Part shown: positions 23,151 to 37,200 of the stretch, one piece after another
How the letters are laid out: every line of letters begins with the position of its first letter
How positions within the stretch are numbered: position 1 is the stretch's first letter
DNA from: Chytridium lagenaria
Taxonomy: Eukaryota > Chytridiomycota > Chytridiomycetes > Chytridiales > Chytridiaceae
Direction: 5' to 3'
DNA: 64,000 bases
Assembly (NCBI GenBank): GCA_025449115.1
Contig: JAHLKC010000083.1
Location: forward strand, 1-64,000
Translations under genes and position numbers: made by a program
The notes under the pieces: generated by a model
Told to the model about the DNA's origin: nothing
The model's database searches: none
What the model saw: only the letters and a program-made list of their open reading frames with translations

Positions 23151-25476
23151 TTATTTCTTGTTCTTTACTTTCGATGACCCTGATTTGTGGATAGAGTCTG
23201 ACGAGGACCGCGCTTTGAAGTCCTCATCATCTCTCTTCAACCTAGCGGAAGATGAACCAATCGCGACGTCCGTGTAGCCAAGGCTGCTAGGGATTTCAGG
23301 TGCAAAAGAACTTTTTCTTCTATGTGGCGCGGCGGACGCAAAAGGCCGGGAAGGAAGCGTTTTTCGCCGTAGGTAGAAATTCGCACCAGCTGATTTTGGC
23401 CCCGACTCAATAGAAAGAGAGGCCCGAGATCCACGAGACTGAGGTTTTTCGGCCTTGGCTTCGTTTTGAGGCGGAGGGGATGAAACCGTCCATGCAGAAG
23501 GAGACGGGGATGGGTCGATTTTCTTTCCGGCCTTGCTTTTTTCCTTCGCCATAGAAAGATCGGCAACAACTACGGTGGCTGTCTTGTACTTCGTCTCACC
23601 TGAGCTTGGTGGAGTTCCGCTCCGCGGTGTTGAAGCTGCAGAAGGTGCCCAACTGGAAGGTGGTGCTAAAGGCTCAAGGTGCCGGGAAGGACCTGACAAG
23701 GACCCTCTATATCCATCTAAACTTTCTATCGATTTGTAACTGGCCTGACTGGCTACATCTTCCACAAGAAGGACATTCATGTCTTTTTGAATTGACGTGC
23801 GGTGCTTATCGCTTATACTATTACGAGATGCCTGGAGTTCGGGAGCTAAGGCGGCGAGACGAGGCTGTTTGTAGCACGGAACTTCAACTCTGTCGGTCAA
23901 TTCAACCAGAGGAGTTGACTCCTCATCCTCTTCATCATCTTCTTCAGAAGATACCGAAGAACATCTTGAAATGATGCTTTGGACATGTACTCTCTCGCTT
24001 GCTTGGCTGTGAGGCCTTAATACCTCAAGTTAAATATACATAATCTAAGAGCTGCTTACCTTGAAATTTGCTGCTTTAATACTTCATTCTCTTTTTTAAG
24101 CTCTTCAAATTTCCTCTTCAAATCTTCATAGCTTTCGTCTCGGCGCTCTTCAGCTGGCTTTGTATGTTCGCACGGTCCAGCATCACTGAGCCTCTAAATC
24201 CGAAGAACGCGGTCTAAATATACTGGAGCGGAAAGGACTGACAGAAGTTCTTCTAGGAAACCTTTATATGGCTCATCTGCAGTATTTCCTGCACCAATCT
24301 TTTTGCCTTTCGCGCTCACGGTCCTTTTCCACAAACTGTTCAATTAGTTTTGTCTTCTCAGTTAACTCGCCAAGCAAACGATCGACGTTAATTCCATCGT
24401 ATTTCTTCAACTTCTCCGCAAGCTCAGCCGATTTTGCTTCATTACTGGAGCTTCTAGTCGAATACGTGCAGATAAACTTCTCTCTTGCTTGGCGACTCGG
24501 GCTTTTGATTGCTGGAAAAGCAACGTCAGGCAAATCCTCTTTCTGAATAAATTTCTCACCTCTTCTTTAAGCTGACGCTGCAGGGACTCCACTGATGCTT
24601 CAGTGCTATTAAAGACTTGTATATGTATGAGCGAAAAAGAATAATTCATCGAGTTCACCTTCGTTGTTTTTGTAATCGTGCGCCGCAAAGCTCGCTCTCG
24701 AGATTCAGCCTCACGATAGCTGTCCATAGCTTTTCTTCAGCTATCCTACTGTCTTCGCTAAGCTTTCTCATTTCGTTTTTGATTATTAATAGTTCGGAGG
24801 TTTGGCATAATTAAAATAGTGTTTACCTTTTTCTCGAAAGATGACCTTAAAGACTGCTCTTCAATGTGAACATGGATCGAACTTTCAGAAGCTGTCACAT
24901 CAGTACAAATGATACAATAAAGCAGTACGTCATGTTCAGTTCATGAATGTCATTTTCATCACGGACGTTATTTCCTCATGTTTGATAGATTTTTCGGCAG
25001 CTTTCCGTAATGCATCCGGAATTTCCGGTGTACGGGCCAGTTGTTGAAGCTCTTCTTTTTTGTTCTGATATGATTCCCATGATTCGTGAACAGTGTTTGT
25101 GCGGTACTCATTGAAGCGATTCCTTATGAGTGGTTCTCTATTACCAATTCGCTGACCATTTCGTCATATTCATCGATGATACGATTCCTCAACTTCCTTT
25201 CCTCGACTCGTCGTGTCTTCCTTAGTTGTTGACTTCAACTGAAAGAGTCGCCAGTTCAGCGTAGATGTCCGATATTGAGTGAGCTGAGGCAAGTCGCACG
25301 TCTTTTGCGAAGTTCTGTAATTGTTTCAAGGTAATTCAATGATATTTGTTTACCTCGAGCAACTCCTTTCTATCCTTAAGCAGAAGATGAATAGTTCTTT
25401 CCGCTGCCCGCAGCGCTTCAATCAATTTATTTGTGGTGCTCATGGAAAGTGCTCTTGCTCTCCGATTCGTATTCAT
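23151..25476 (-). CDS. unidentified coiled-coil protein with basic Ser-rich tail
   Basis: The start chosen is the ATG at 25476 (MNTNRRARALSMSTT), giving a first helix NKLIEALRAAERTIHLLLKD. Following exons are charged heptad-like helices, for example NFAKDVRLASAHSISDIYAE, RKLRNRIIDEYDEMVSEL and LKRKFEELKKENEVLKQQIS. The last exon (about 23975-23151) has an acidic cluster (SSEEDDEEDEES), then a Ser/Pro/Lys-rich tail ending SGSSKVKNKK. A frameshift near 25230 interrupts one helix and is repaired by one base. I recognise no family. The gene follows the large gene at 25546-32946 on the same strand; a 70-base gap contains a stop for the upstream gene, so they are treated as separate, but a single gene with a misread stop is possible. 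Confidence 0.55.
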
Positions 25477-25545
25477 GCCACTGGAAATTTGAATTCCTAG
25501 TTTTAATATCTTCGAAAAGGTTAGGGTATCGTAAAACGCTTCAGT

Positions 25546-28500
25546 TTACAGCTTGACTAAGATTTTCTTTAGTGCATGCAAAAATCCGGTTTTTTCCAAA
25601 GCATTATTCGCCACAAAGGTCAAGAGATCTTTGTTGTTCTTTGTCCCATTGGCCGAATGGACAAGTGGAGCATGTTGCTTTTTGTCTTTATACTTAAGAA
25701 AACGTAACACTTTTAGTATATGCGGATAGCGAATTGACCTACGTATAGAGAGCATGCTTTGTAGAGATCATCTACAAATCGTGCAAAATCGAACTTTTAG
25801 AGGCATAGTCATCATCAGAAAGTCTAAAGGCGAATTTCTATTCCATTTTGAGACTGAATCTTATAGTTTCATAGAGTTTAAAAAGTCGACCGGATTTTCA
25901 TCGGCCAGACGATATAATAGCCTTTGCCCTTTAATTAAATAGAGTGTATAAAGTCTTAACAGCTCATTTTGTAACATAGAAATTTGACACCGGTCAAATG
26001 CTATTCATTAGAAACGTTGCTATGTCGTCTAGACTTAATCGACTAAACTCCATGTCTATAGATGAGGTAACAACTTCGTCTCGCAGTAAAAATGCTATTT
26101 ATACTTTAGTTCTATGAAATAACATTATAATCCTACCTGTTGAAGCACCCCTCTTGATCCAAGTTTATGATACAGTTTAATAGCTCCAACAAGAATTTTG
26201 ACCTTATACGTCTTCATTGCCTCTTTGACTTGTTCCTCGCGCTGAAAGATGTTATGGTATGTGGAAAAGGGAGCAGAAAAATTATACCGTTACCGGGACG
26301 TCGTGTAAAATAATCCTAAAGTATTCTTGTCTCAACTTGTACAACTTAAGACATGTTGTCAAGTACTCCATTTGGGTGCGATTAACTTCCTCAGTGTTTT
26401 CTCCAAAATTGAGCATTGTTGCTTGCAGATATTGCTCCAGGCAATCATCAAGCTCCAAAATCTTTGTTTCAGCACACCGTTTTGCTTCTGGGTCGAGTGA
26501 AGAAAAAATATACTGGGAGATCATTTTGCTTCTTTTCAAAGATATACGGGCCTGCCATTAGTTAAGTTTTAGAACAATATCTACCATCTCCACTTTCGAA
26601 AAATTCATCTCTGTGCTTATTTCGAAATCTTTACTATCATTGTACATCGGTTTAGGGCAAAAGTATTGGAGCTGAGAGGCCAAAAAATTAGATGCTTCCG
26701 GATGCTAAATTAACGTCAAGTATTTCTATATCAAGCCTCAACCGTTCTCATTTTCAAAGTATACGACGCGCTCTGTAAAATAAGCTTAATTCTCAAAAAC
26801 CACAAGCGCCATTTCGCTTTCAGATAATTCTCTACCCGGCTGTATTCAGCGGTTGAGCCTTGATAGTAGAGATCTTTTTTAATTTGGCTCATGACATTAA
26901 CAATATAGTCAGCTTCACGCAACTCCCGTACTATTTCAATTAAGTATTTTCGAAACGTTTTGAAAACTTACCTGACTGCACATATCTATTATTATCACAT
27001 AACAAATGTGCAAATGTGCAGACGTAGCTGAGTATATCGAGGATCATACTTTGCATTACTAAAGAGCGTGAATACACTCCACTATTTCGAAAAAGTTTTG
27101 CAGAAATATCAGTCACGTTTTTCATAATCCTTTCATTGCCGCCCAAGCCCTAAAAAGATTAATCTTTCGCCGCTAGTATCGCCTACAATCAAAACTTCTG
27201 TCACGTGTGGGAGATACCATAACTTTAACAAGTGATCTGTTCCGCCACCTATTTCTGTGAAAACCACGTCTTGAATTTGAATGATTTCTCGGTGTCGCCC
27301 TTCTTTCCTTGCTCCACTCTTCCTTTATCACCTATTTGAACTTAAGTTTGTTTTTCATAAAGCAAATTCTGGCCTACTTGCGAAGTACTCAGCATTTTTT
27401 CGTGACTCGAGATTGACGAAAGAGGATTTTGCCAATCGGCCTAGAGAGGGCATACCGCCGGGTTTCTATCATCAATTTCGCAAGTTCAGCCCTCTCGCAT
27501 TCTTCCACAACAATTTCGGATATGCTTCGGAAATACCACTCTATTAATTCATTCTATAATGATATTAAACCAGTTTTTTTCATCACTTACTCTCAAAAAA
27601 GATAATTCAGTCTCCTTTTCCGCCTCAGATATCTCTTTCTTGGTGATGCTTTTATGCCTGGATTGTTTTTAGGAAAGAATACCATTTAACACACATACTC
27701 TTTTGCGTACTCCAGAAGCATGGCCTTCCTCATCTGCTTTTTTTTTGGCAAGATACTAGTTACCAATGTTCTATAATCAACATCAAAAGTCTGATTTAGC
27801 AACCCTTCTCTCTGCACGCCACAGGATTTAGCTCTTGCTATCTCTTCGAGTAAGTATCGGGGGGAAATTAACGTTTCGCACCTTTTTAACATCTGAACTT
27901 TTCGGTCGGTCGTCCTCCTTCTCAAAAAGAGCAGCACGGTGTATGTCAAACAGAATAAGAGAGTGCACCTCCACGGCACCCATTAGCCAATTTTTTCTCC
28001 AAAAGTTGAATCTATTAGTTGGTTAATGCTTAATGAATATGTTTTTATGGACTTTGACTGCACGAGACAATTTCGAAGTTGATTTGGCCTTAATAGTTGA
28101 AGAATGTTTGAAATCTTCGAAAAATCGAATTGGCTCTGAGATTCGTCCAGCTCAGCTATGGCCAAAGGACCGACTCTCCAAGTAAAAGTATCGTGAGAAT
28201 TATGCGGAGTCTCAGTAATTTCAGCCGCGTTCAGCTCAATATGTGCTGTAGACGTATCAAATTCTTCAACCTCTTCATCCTATTAGGTCAGAATTAATTA
28301 TTTCTGCTGTACTTACTTCTACTACAGTAGTATCCACCATTTCGGGAACATCATATCGAAGCTCACCCAAACGACCGCTATAGCTTGTCTTATTTAGGCC
28401 CATTTGTGGAAATTGATCCTCATATGTAAACTTCCAGAAATCTTTAGATCTATGTAAGCTTCAATAAGAAATAGACACATACCTGCTTCGATCCATGAGA

Positions 28501-31500
28501 AAAAAAGCTTATTCCTGAGCATAATAAGCTTTAGCAGGCGGGCCAGGAAATGGCGTGCTTTCGGTTTAAATGGCGGATCAGTAAACATCGTGAAAGGTGC
28601 AACTGTATTGCCAAGCGATTTTGAATTTCCTTCAGTCGGGAGCTCGTAAGGAACATATTTTTCCGATAGCAAAAGATCCGGTAAAAGTGGATTCTCCAAC
28701 CAGACTTCGGAATCAAGCCCTCCACGAGCGACGCCCTCGAAGTGGCGGATTAAATGAATATTCGGAAAGCTGTTGCCACAAGCTTGTCAAATGCTTCCAA
28801 ATAATGCAGTCTACCGCCGCTCGTGATGGCTTATCTCCACCACTAAACGTACCCAAAAGCATTTCAAGTATCCGATTAAACTCTAGGGATTGCTTCGACG
28901 CCTCCTTCCAAACTCGGGGTATCTCTGACAGCCACGGGACAAATTCCGAAATCGACAGTGCGACTCCCTCATAATGCATAACTATGGATTGATCGGAAGA
29001 TGCTTCAAGAAGTAAGATAACAAAACACTTCCCAATATCACCTGTGCCTCCACTCCACGGTAGACCGTAAGGCAGCGGGGTGTCTATTTTGAAACTTTCA
29101 AGCTTTTTGCTAAGCAAATCCTCTTTCAAAAATGTCCCTCGATTCAGCTTCATATTTGTTTTCATTACCCAATCTCTATGAGCAGCGACAGTCTCCTTAA
29201 TGATCTCGGAAACTAATTTTGACTGCATCTCCAAAGACTTTGTCGCGAGACTGTAATCTCGAGTGAAGTAAGGAGACTGCTTTGGTGAGTCAATGGCAAC
29301 TTTGAAATTATACCTCAAAATTGAAGTGGGGGCGTAGTGCATAAGGTTTGTTATGATCTGGCATACCTCTCCTCTACTTTCTTGATCACTACAGTGTTCA
29401 TAAATCTCCAAAAAGGCATTTATTGCCTTTGAACGTTAAAGACAATGATTACAGTTAAGACCTTACATCTATTTTGGCATACTGAAACTTAACTTCAGCA
29501 TCGTATAACTCCAAGAGTAGTTGGGAGCGATCGATGGCGGGATTTAAGAATGTAATGTCTTTGATCTCCGCTGATATTGTTTACATAAAGCAGTAAGTAA
29601 CCCTTTACCTTTACGATCCGCCATTTTAAATCGTAGCTCATCCATATAACCTAGTGAGATGGCTTCTCGGCCATTCAACCCGTTATTGATAAAAATTGTA
29701 GCGAGTTTAAGAAGTTCTTTGTCAAGAGCCTTCATATCTTCCAGTGTGACATCTTTTTCAACCGCATCAACTTAATGCACTAATTGAAGGTCTATACCAT
29801 AAATAAGCGAAATTCCCTTTAGGTCTGTGATGTAGATTTTAGATTTCTTGATATATCGAATATCTTCTTGGCTTTCGTTCTTTTTGACGTGCTTGCGGGA
29901 CCAGTGGCAGAGCCTGCTGCAAGCGCCACTTTTTGAGTCTGTGGCATTACTTCCCGAATTCGCGCTTTCCGGAGTATTAAAGTTTTTGGTATGACTCAAC
30001 ATGCTTGATAAGAGGCTCGCAACAGTTTGCGATACCCCTCCTTGACTGATCGGCTTACCAAAGTTAAAAACATCATAAACGAAACTTTACATCTAAAAAA
30101 TTGTGGAATCCTCTTGCTTTTCCAAATTTCCACTAACTCATTAGTTTTTATAAGTCTCAGTAAAGCCTACATCGACATTAATTCGTTTCTCCACAGATCT
30201 CATAAAGTTGAGCTGACGCGAAAGTATAAGGCGAAGCTCTCTTGTTCGCATAAATCGAAGTTCAAAATAGGCGAGAACTTCATGCTCTGCGAAAATAGTT
30301 GCTAATGTTGGCTATTATTCTTGTTACTATTCATATCAATAGTGTTTCCTACCTCCAATATTGATCCCGAACCAGAAGAGCGAGATGGATCCACGTTCAT
30401 TAATTCTTGCTCTATCAGTCGATTCTCTTCGTTTGTTCTTAGAATCTGTCCGTAGTGTTGTTTTTTCCCATCCAATACGTGTCGATCACATAGGTGTTCG
30501 CGCCCGTCTGGTACCAGCATACCCAAATCAAAAGAAGCGGGAAGCCTATCTTCTTCTTCTTCTGGTCCTAAACTATGGTTGCTCCTCCTCAGCGATTGTT
30601 TTGAAACACTTGGTCCCTTGCTTTGAAGAGGTTTGGTATTCGAACGTTTAACTGCATTATCCCAGTTCTTTTTGGCCGACTCTTTTAACCGAGAGAGAAC
30701 AAAATCGATGTCAGTAGATCCAAGCAAATCGAAGTCACAGAGGACTTCAAAGTCTAGCTCTCTGCGGCTCCGAAGAATATCTTTCTGGGCGTCCTGCCAT
30801 TCTTCAAAGTGAGGTCGAAAGTTTATAGCATCAATCCAATCTGCAGCTTTCAGCCTAGTCACATTCAATGCTGCATAATGTTAATGGGTATTCAAAGTTT
30901 TTCAGCTCACGTTTATATGCGTTAGAACTGAGCAAACCGACTGCAGCAGAAATCGCTAACGATATTGATTCAATAGCGGCGGTATTTCCTGTGTGAGATC
31001 CAGATCCTCGTTCGCCCGACCCCCGCTCGGAGCATTACCCAAACCTCCTGTGGCAGGATTAATATCGCTTTCTCCGCTTTCATAAGGAGGATGTGTTGTT
31101 TCAGAGAGATACTCCGAGAATTTACTAGCAAAACGTCCATCGACCTCATACACAAATGGTCGACCATCCTCTAAAGATATAGGAGTATCCACAGCGAAAT
31201 GAGCACATAAGATTTCAAATTCGGTTAAGAAATCTTCCACTTTTGAAACCTTCTGAGGCGGCTTCTCCATGAACCTTTTTTCAATCAGTCCGAGTTGATA
31301 AAAATAAATCTAACATGTTAAGTCCCTCATACTCATTCATAATGTCTGGAAGGTTCTTCCCAGGCTTGAGAGAGTACAGCATTTTATAATCACGTAATAG
31401 TGAGGAGCGGTCACTCTGCGTCAAAAGCTTCGCTCGAGATAAATAAACGTTCAAGTCTCGAGCGCCTTTGCACTTTCCTATGACATCACGCAAATAGACC

Positions 31501-32946
31501 GTAATATCCTCCGGGTCAAATCCAGGATTTATCATGTCGTCGGATGTGTCCATATCATCAAGAGCTAATTTCTCTCGTTCCAACATATCTTTGGCCTCCC
31601 TTTCAGCTTGATCCCTCTGGTGCTTCTCAGATATTTTCTTAATCTTCAAGGCCTCCTTTGCGACATTCATCAACTTGGTATTGGCGGCTTTTTCCTGATT
31701 CTTCATAGTCACATTTCCAGCTCTTTCGTTTGCGATCCTTTCGGCCTCTCGAGCTGCCTGCTCCATATGGCGTTGCTTAATCCGCTGCTCTATCTGCTCG
31801 CTGATTTTTTCGTAGCGAGTAACCGCATCAATATATTCCCCTCTTAGAAACTCCTGGTATTTTTGAAAAGACGGAAGAAACTTTGAGATATCAGCTGCAC
31901 TACGACCTAGAAAATAAAGCAAATAACTTTAGTGTCGAGATGTTTCAGCAGATACTGTACAGAAACGGTTCCATCTCGACACCAATAATGAATTGACGTC
32001 TAATAACTCCATAGACTTCATTCGAAAGAATTTTTTAAGCGTATACAGTAGATTCGGGCCATTAAGTATCGCATCGACATTCCACGCGTCATTCATCTGT
32101 AAGCGATTCGAATTAGTCTTAAGGCATACATTTTATGATACCTCTTGAACAACGGCTTGACTGGCCGTTTCTTTATATGCAGGAATTTCAATCTCTGATG
32201 CTCGGTCCAACTTTTCCTTGCGAAGAGTCTTGAACTTTTCAAAATAGCTAACTGGTTATTTAGAGCTTTTTAAAAAACATACTTGATATTCGGCAACGCC
32301 GGCATTCTATCTACACGGGCTTCTATCTTCTGGAAATCTTTTCCTCTTGACTCCGTGAGAATTTTAATCTCGGCTAGCAGCTAATAATGTCAGCGCGCAT
32401 GATGTATACATTCAAGTACTTCTTCAAATCTTTTGTCGAGCATAGAAACAGTTTCAACAGGTTGAGTCTCCTTAAGCTCCGCGGGTATTTCATTTTCCAA
32501 AGTCGGGGACTGCAACTTGGTGTCCCCAACGAGTCGCCATCCTTCTCTATCACAGAGCTCATACTTCCATACAGCGGCAGAGTTTTGAGGCACTAGGAGC
32601 ATGGAAGGTGTAAATGGCCACCTTATATTCGGATTTCCGGATCAAACCGGGATTCGCAAGATCTTCTTCCATTTTGTATGCAATTACAGTACGAGACTTC
32701 AGAGCTGGTAAGGACAGCACTTGTAATCTTTTTGTTGCTTTTGCGTGAATGCCACGCCAGCTGGGACAGACAAGACAGGATTCAATCAACCAGTGACCTT
32801 AATAAATATGAGGATATTGTGTTGGTGCTTATTACAATAGTGAAGCTAACGCTGAGAGAACACCACAATCAGCCGCCATTTCAAGGATTTCGGTCGCATT
32901 CCTGATGCGCCTGTCAATGTCGCCGCTCCGGCGAAGACACTAGCAT
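25546..32946 (-). CDS. very large multi-exon protein, family not identified
   Basis: About twenty or more minus-strand exons separated by short introns run from an ATG at 32946 (MLVSSPE, then after a one-base shift DIDRRIRNATEILEMAADCG) to a stop at 25546. Recognisable exon blocks include RLQVLSLPALKSRTVIAYKM, LLVPQNSAAVWKYELCDREG, a Lys/Glu-rich coiled coil (31281-31922: YEKISEQIEQRIKQRHMEQA..), LTEFEILCAHFAVDTPISLE (31270-30956), WIDAINFRPHFEEWQDAQKD (30868-30302), a long exon at 29411-28713, and the terminal LVHSANGTKNNKDLLTFVAN. No transmembrane segment or enzyme motif stands out. The N-terminal block with SRGKDFQKIEARVDRMPALP and WNVDAI..LKKFFRMKS.. faintly recalls CCDC162/C6orf183-type proteins from memory, but I am not confident. 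Length, about 2000 residues, and exon number are estimates. Confidence 0.5.
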
Positions 32947-33016
32947 TGTTATGTTTTTGATCTGGGGTTGAGTACGCCGTCAATCATGCGAGGTGAATAC
33001 TACTAAGAAACGAGAA

Positions 33017-33897
33017 CTACAGCGCCATGCTTGCCCTAAGCTCCTCAAGCTCGGCATCTTCGTCGTTAAGTTGCTTGACAGGACGGGGTGGTTGCGCCAC
33101 GGCTATCGAGGTTAGCGGTGGCAGTATTAAATATCTCCTACCAGGTACAGTTGCTGGCATAGCTTGGCTAGGAACAGCAGGAGCCGAGGTCAGGCCAGTG
33201 TCTAGCAACTTGGCATCCAACTCCTCCTGCTCAAGAAGCTCCAGCTCCTCATTGAGTTCGTCTTCGTCGAACTCCACTCCAGAATACACAGGCTGCGAAA
33301 TGGCGTCCGAAAGTTCATTTGCCAAATCCATCTGCTCTCGAATATCATCCATTGTCGCATCCACCTTGTTGATATCGCTAGAAAGTATGCAATGTATGCA
33401 ATGTATTTAGAATGAATAATGATGAGGGAGGAAAATGAAGATATAACTTACAGTTCCCCATGAATCGACTTCATCGCTGTCGCACCAGCCTTTAGGGCGT
33501 TCATAACTTCAAGGTTGACGTTTGCGTTTTCGATAGCCATCTTCTGCTGCTCCAATGTCATCCTAGATCCCATTATTTTCTCGACTTGATTCTCCAGTGC
33601 TTTCTTCTTCTTTAGAGCCATAAGCGCCACTACAAAAGAAGATATCGTCAGCTGGGTTACCCTAGAACAATAAAATGTACAAAAATCAAGATTCTAAAGA
33701 AAGTGATGCCATGTTGAACGGATTAAGTGCAGACCTCTTTTGTTCTTGGACGCGTTGACCTTTGCCACTTTCAATTGATCATCAATCTGCTTGTTGAGGT
33801 ATTTTTCCCGTTTTTCCAGCATTTCAAGGGATTCTTGGATCTTGATGATGGCATCCTTCGGCGTGACCTTTGCCTTTGCTTTTCCAAAGAGATGCAT
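33017..33897 (-). CDS. SNF7: ESCRT-III subunit Snf7 / CHMP4 (Vps32)
   Basis: Three exons, 33897-33735, 33629-33452 and 33377-33017, give an uninterrupted 233-residue protein, the usual length for this family. It begins MHLFGKAKAKVTPKDAIIKI and has the core helices EMLEKREKYLNKQIDDQL, ALMALKKKKALENQVEKIMG, NANVNLEVMNALKAGATAMK and the VDATMDDIREQMDLANELSD helix, followed by the acidic FDEDELNEELELLEQEELD and a C-terminal MIM1-like helix DAELEELRASMAL. Snf7 polymerises on endosomal and other membranes to drive inward budding and fission, recruited by Vps20 and disassembled by Vps4. Neighbours: it is divergent from NBAS on its 5' side and sits 70 bases upstream of the large unknown gene on its 3' side. 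It is one of the few genes here free of frameshifts. Confidence 0.97.
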
Positions 33898-34279
33898 GTT
33901 GACTCCTGAGGTTCTTGGTGGAGGATGTGAGGATCTGAAGAGAAGCCGACAGGCGGAGGTTTCGGTATCAAAAACGAGGTTTCACCAAAGAATTGGAAAA
34001 CTATGTAGATGTGTCAGAGTGATGAGACTGATCCACACGTTAGACTATCCCTAACTAAGGTTTAGATATACAGCGTTGTTTCAATCTGCCCGGAATCATG
34101 TATGCGCAATACTTAAACCTGTTGCGTTACTCCGTCTTTAACTTTATGGTTGTTAAAGTTATGCAGAATCGCTGAAGCGCATATTGAAATTCATGCCCTG
34201 TTTTTGATTTATACATTTATTGAGAATAGCAATAAAATAAAAGGGATCTGGTTGTTATTTGACGATTAGTTAAGTAAAT
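33898..34279. other. shared divergent promoter region (SNF7 / NBAS)
   Basis: The 380-base gap lies between the starts of SNF7 (-) and NBAS (+). No named element is recognised; the right part is AT-rich. Confidence 0.5.
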
Positions 34280-37200
34280 ATGGTTTTTTGCAGTGGTGAA
34301 GCTTGAGTTTCTATTCAGTTTGCTACTGCCAGCTTCGTGTGACTTCCAACAAGACTTGAGAATGGCCTTGTTCGATGCGGAATTGGTCGCAGAGTATGAG
34401 GACGGGGACTTCCTTACCTCTCCACGCGAAGTATTGGCTCTAAAAGAGACTTCAATATCGAGCGTAACTTCGCATATCCTTTATCCTCCCATCACCACCA
34501 ATTTGACACCAATCTCTCGCTATGTTTTATCATCCTTGCCCACTGCCATATCAAAGTGGAAGCTTGCTGCCGCCCCATCTATACCTTCGTTGACTGAGCA
34601 AAATGAAAAGGATGGACGCATTCCCTTTACCATCCTGCAGGACGATCGCATTGAAATACGATTTCTTAATGACTCAGGAAGTTCTGATGTCATTACCTTA
34701 CCGATACCAGAGGACGCCTTCCCACACTCAAGAATTCTATCATGGTCTACGGATGCATGCCTAGTCGCTGTAGGTGCAAGTGATGGGTCTATTCGGGTTT
34801 TGCATGCAAGAGAGACGGGACCGTTTGTTCCTCTATTCATCATCGAGGGTGAACGCAGCATCAGTACGGGTCAAGAAAGTTTGCCGAGTACGCAGAAGCA
34901 TTACAATCCCTTGATGAATATTGCAATAGTCTCATTTGACTTTCGAGGAAACTCTTCTCTGTTGAAGCATTCGCATTCGCATGAGCTTCTTGCATTCTCG
35001 TACAATGGTAGTTTCCGAGTCTACCACATTGATTTACCGGCCCTACTCGGCATTGAGTCTTTAGTCAACAATAGCATATTGACTGCCACATCATCCGTAT
35101 CGTTTTGGAAGAAGGCTCTTAGCTTGACGGTTCAAGGGACTTTGGAGGGCCTCGTATCTTTCTCCCACTCAATATCGCTGTCACAGTACTTCCACACCAT
35201 TACGTGTGTGAGTTTAGATTTGAGAAGGAGATCTCTGCTGATTGCTGGTTTGTCGGGGATGTCACTGAAAGGCCATCGGTTTGCTCGTTTCAAAGGCGAG
35301 TCAGAATTGCAGCAAATCATAGAGATTACACTTTTGCACGATAAGCCTTTTTGCGAAGTCATCGATGCCTTTGGAAATTTACACCCTCCTTTAGAATCTC
35401 CATTACGTTCTTCTACGCAACTGGAAGGTGCTTTGGCCAGTCTTTGGGATATGTTGGGAGATATTGGTGCCCATGCACTTTGCCTTGTTTCGAAAAAGCC
35501 CTATATCAATACTGACAAGATAATTATCAATATGTCGGCTTCTTCCAACACGGCTGGGGATGTTTTGGCACTAGATCTTTCTGGGAATATTTTTTTGTTA
35601 AGTCGGGTCTCTGGAAGCCGCCTGAATACTTGGAGATCGAATGACCTGATTGTCGCCCGAGCCAGCTTGGTCAAGCAAGTTAGTGTCAATAACGTAAAGA
35701 ACCCTCGTGTTATAGACGCTAAATGGTGGTCTTCTACATCCATAGCCATCACCTTTCAGACGGATTCATATCCGTTTTTGACCTCGGCAGCATGGAGGAT
35801 TGTGTAATGGCAGAAGAATTCTCTAACGCTATATACCCTACGGTCTTATCCTTGGATGAAGGCAAGGTTTTAGTGCTTGAAAGCATGAAAGTATCGACCT
35901 CAAGCAGAAAGCATTCGTTAAGTCAAGTTAACGTTCCGAACGCAATCGATTTTCTATATCCCCACCAACATTCTCATTATACGGCCTCTCCAGATTGCTT
36001 GCCGGGTTACCGATAGGGCCAAATCAATATAATTTGATTGCTTTTCGTGAAGTTACTCCTCTGGAGTGCTTGCGTATAAAGTTAGCACAGCGGGAATACG
36101 GGACAGCTCTGGAACTTTGTGAACAATATGCTTTAGATGTTGATGAAGTACACAAATCTCGATGGGTCAATTCCGATCTTGGTGAAACGTCCATCACCGA
36201 TTTTCTCTCTCGCGTAAAAGACAGAGAATGGGCTTTACGAGATGCCACTTCTAGAATTCCGAAGTCACCTCGTAATCTTCGAGAATTGCTCAAATACGTT
36301 GTTCGTTATACGGACAGCATTTCGATGGAGCAATTAAACGAAGAGTTTGAGCAATTTTTGGAAGGAATATCTGGAGCAGAAGCTCCCGGCAAAATTAGCA
36401 AGGGACGATAACATTAACGTAACAACTCTCTGTATGCTTCGCATGAAGGCACTGAAATACCTCGATCGTCTCGATACTTTTGAGGCTATTCGAGACTTCA
36501 TTCGTGACACCCAAGAATTGTTCCCTTCAGCATTCCTTAAGTTTCGAGATCGTGACATAGTAGACATTGCTAAAATGTTCTCTGCTGAAGGGAATGTGAC
36601 GGCACTCGAACTTCTCTTCACGCGTCACAAAGAACTTATGCCATTTCGCTTTGAAGTGTTAAGGGAACTACCTGTAACTCTTAATCCGTCAGATTTTCGA
36701 ATCACATTGCCACGGTTTGACTCGCGGTCTGAACTTGAAATTTTGCCAAAACCAATTCCTTGGAGACAGCCGGATTGGACTGAAGCAAATCCTCAAGTTT
36801 CTGAGGTGTTGCTCAGCTTTGAGTTAGCAGATGAGCATCTCTTTAAGTGTGGCATAAATTCTGGAAAACCTTTCGACAATGCGGCATCCGGAGAGGTTCT
36901 CTCAGCCTGGTATAATGACTTCATCAGGAGGATTGAGAGAGAGACAGGACAAACTAGTCTAGCACTCTCCCTTACAATTATCGCCCAGTCACCTGAATTT
37001 AACATACCTGGTTTGGAGAGGACACATCATTGGTTACAAACACTAAGTGATCTGAATTACGTTTGTGAACGACTTGACATTGGTCTTTCCGAACTTGGAG
37101 AAATGTCAAACGAAGAAATCATTCAATACTTCCTCGCAGGATCGGTGGATGACATTTTTTCTTTCACACGTAAGATAAAGTGTGTTGTTGTCCCATACTT

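Noticed and set aside
25476..25546. Merging the coiled-coil gene with the large gene upstream into one
   Set aside because: A stop at 25546 and an ATG at 25476 with a conserved-looking start argue for two genes, though an error in the stop cannot be excluded.
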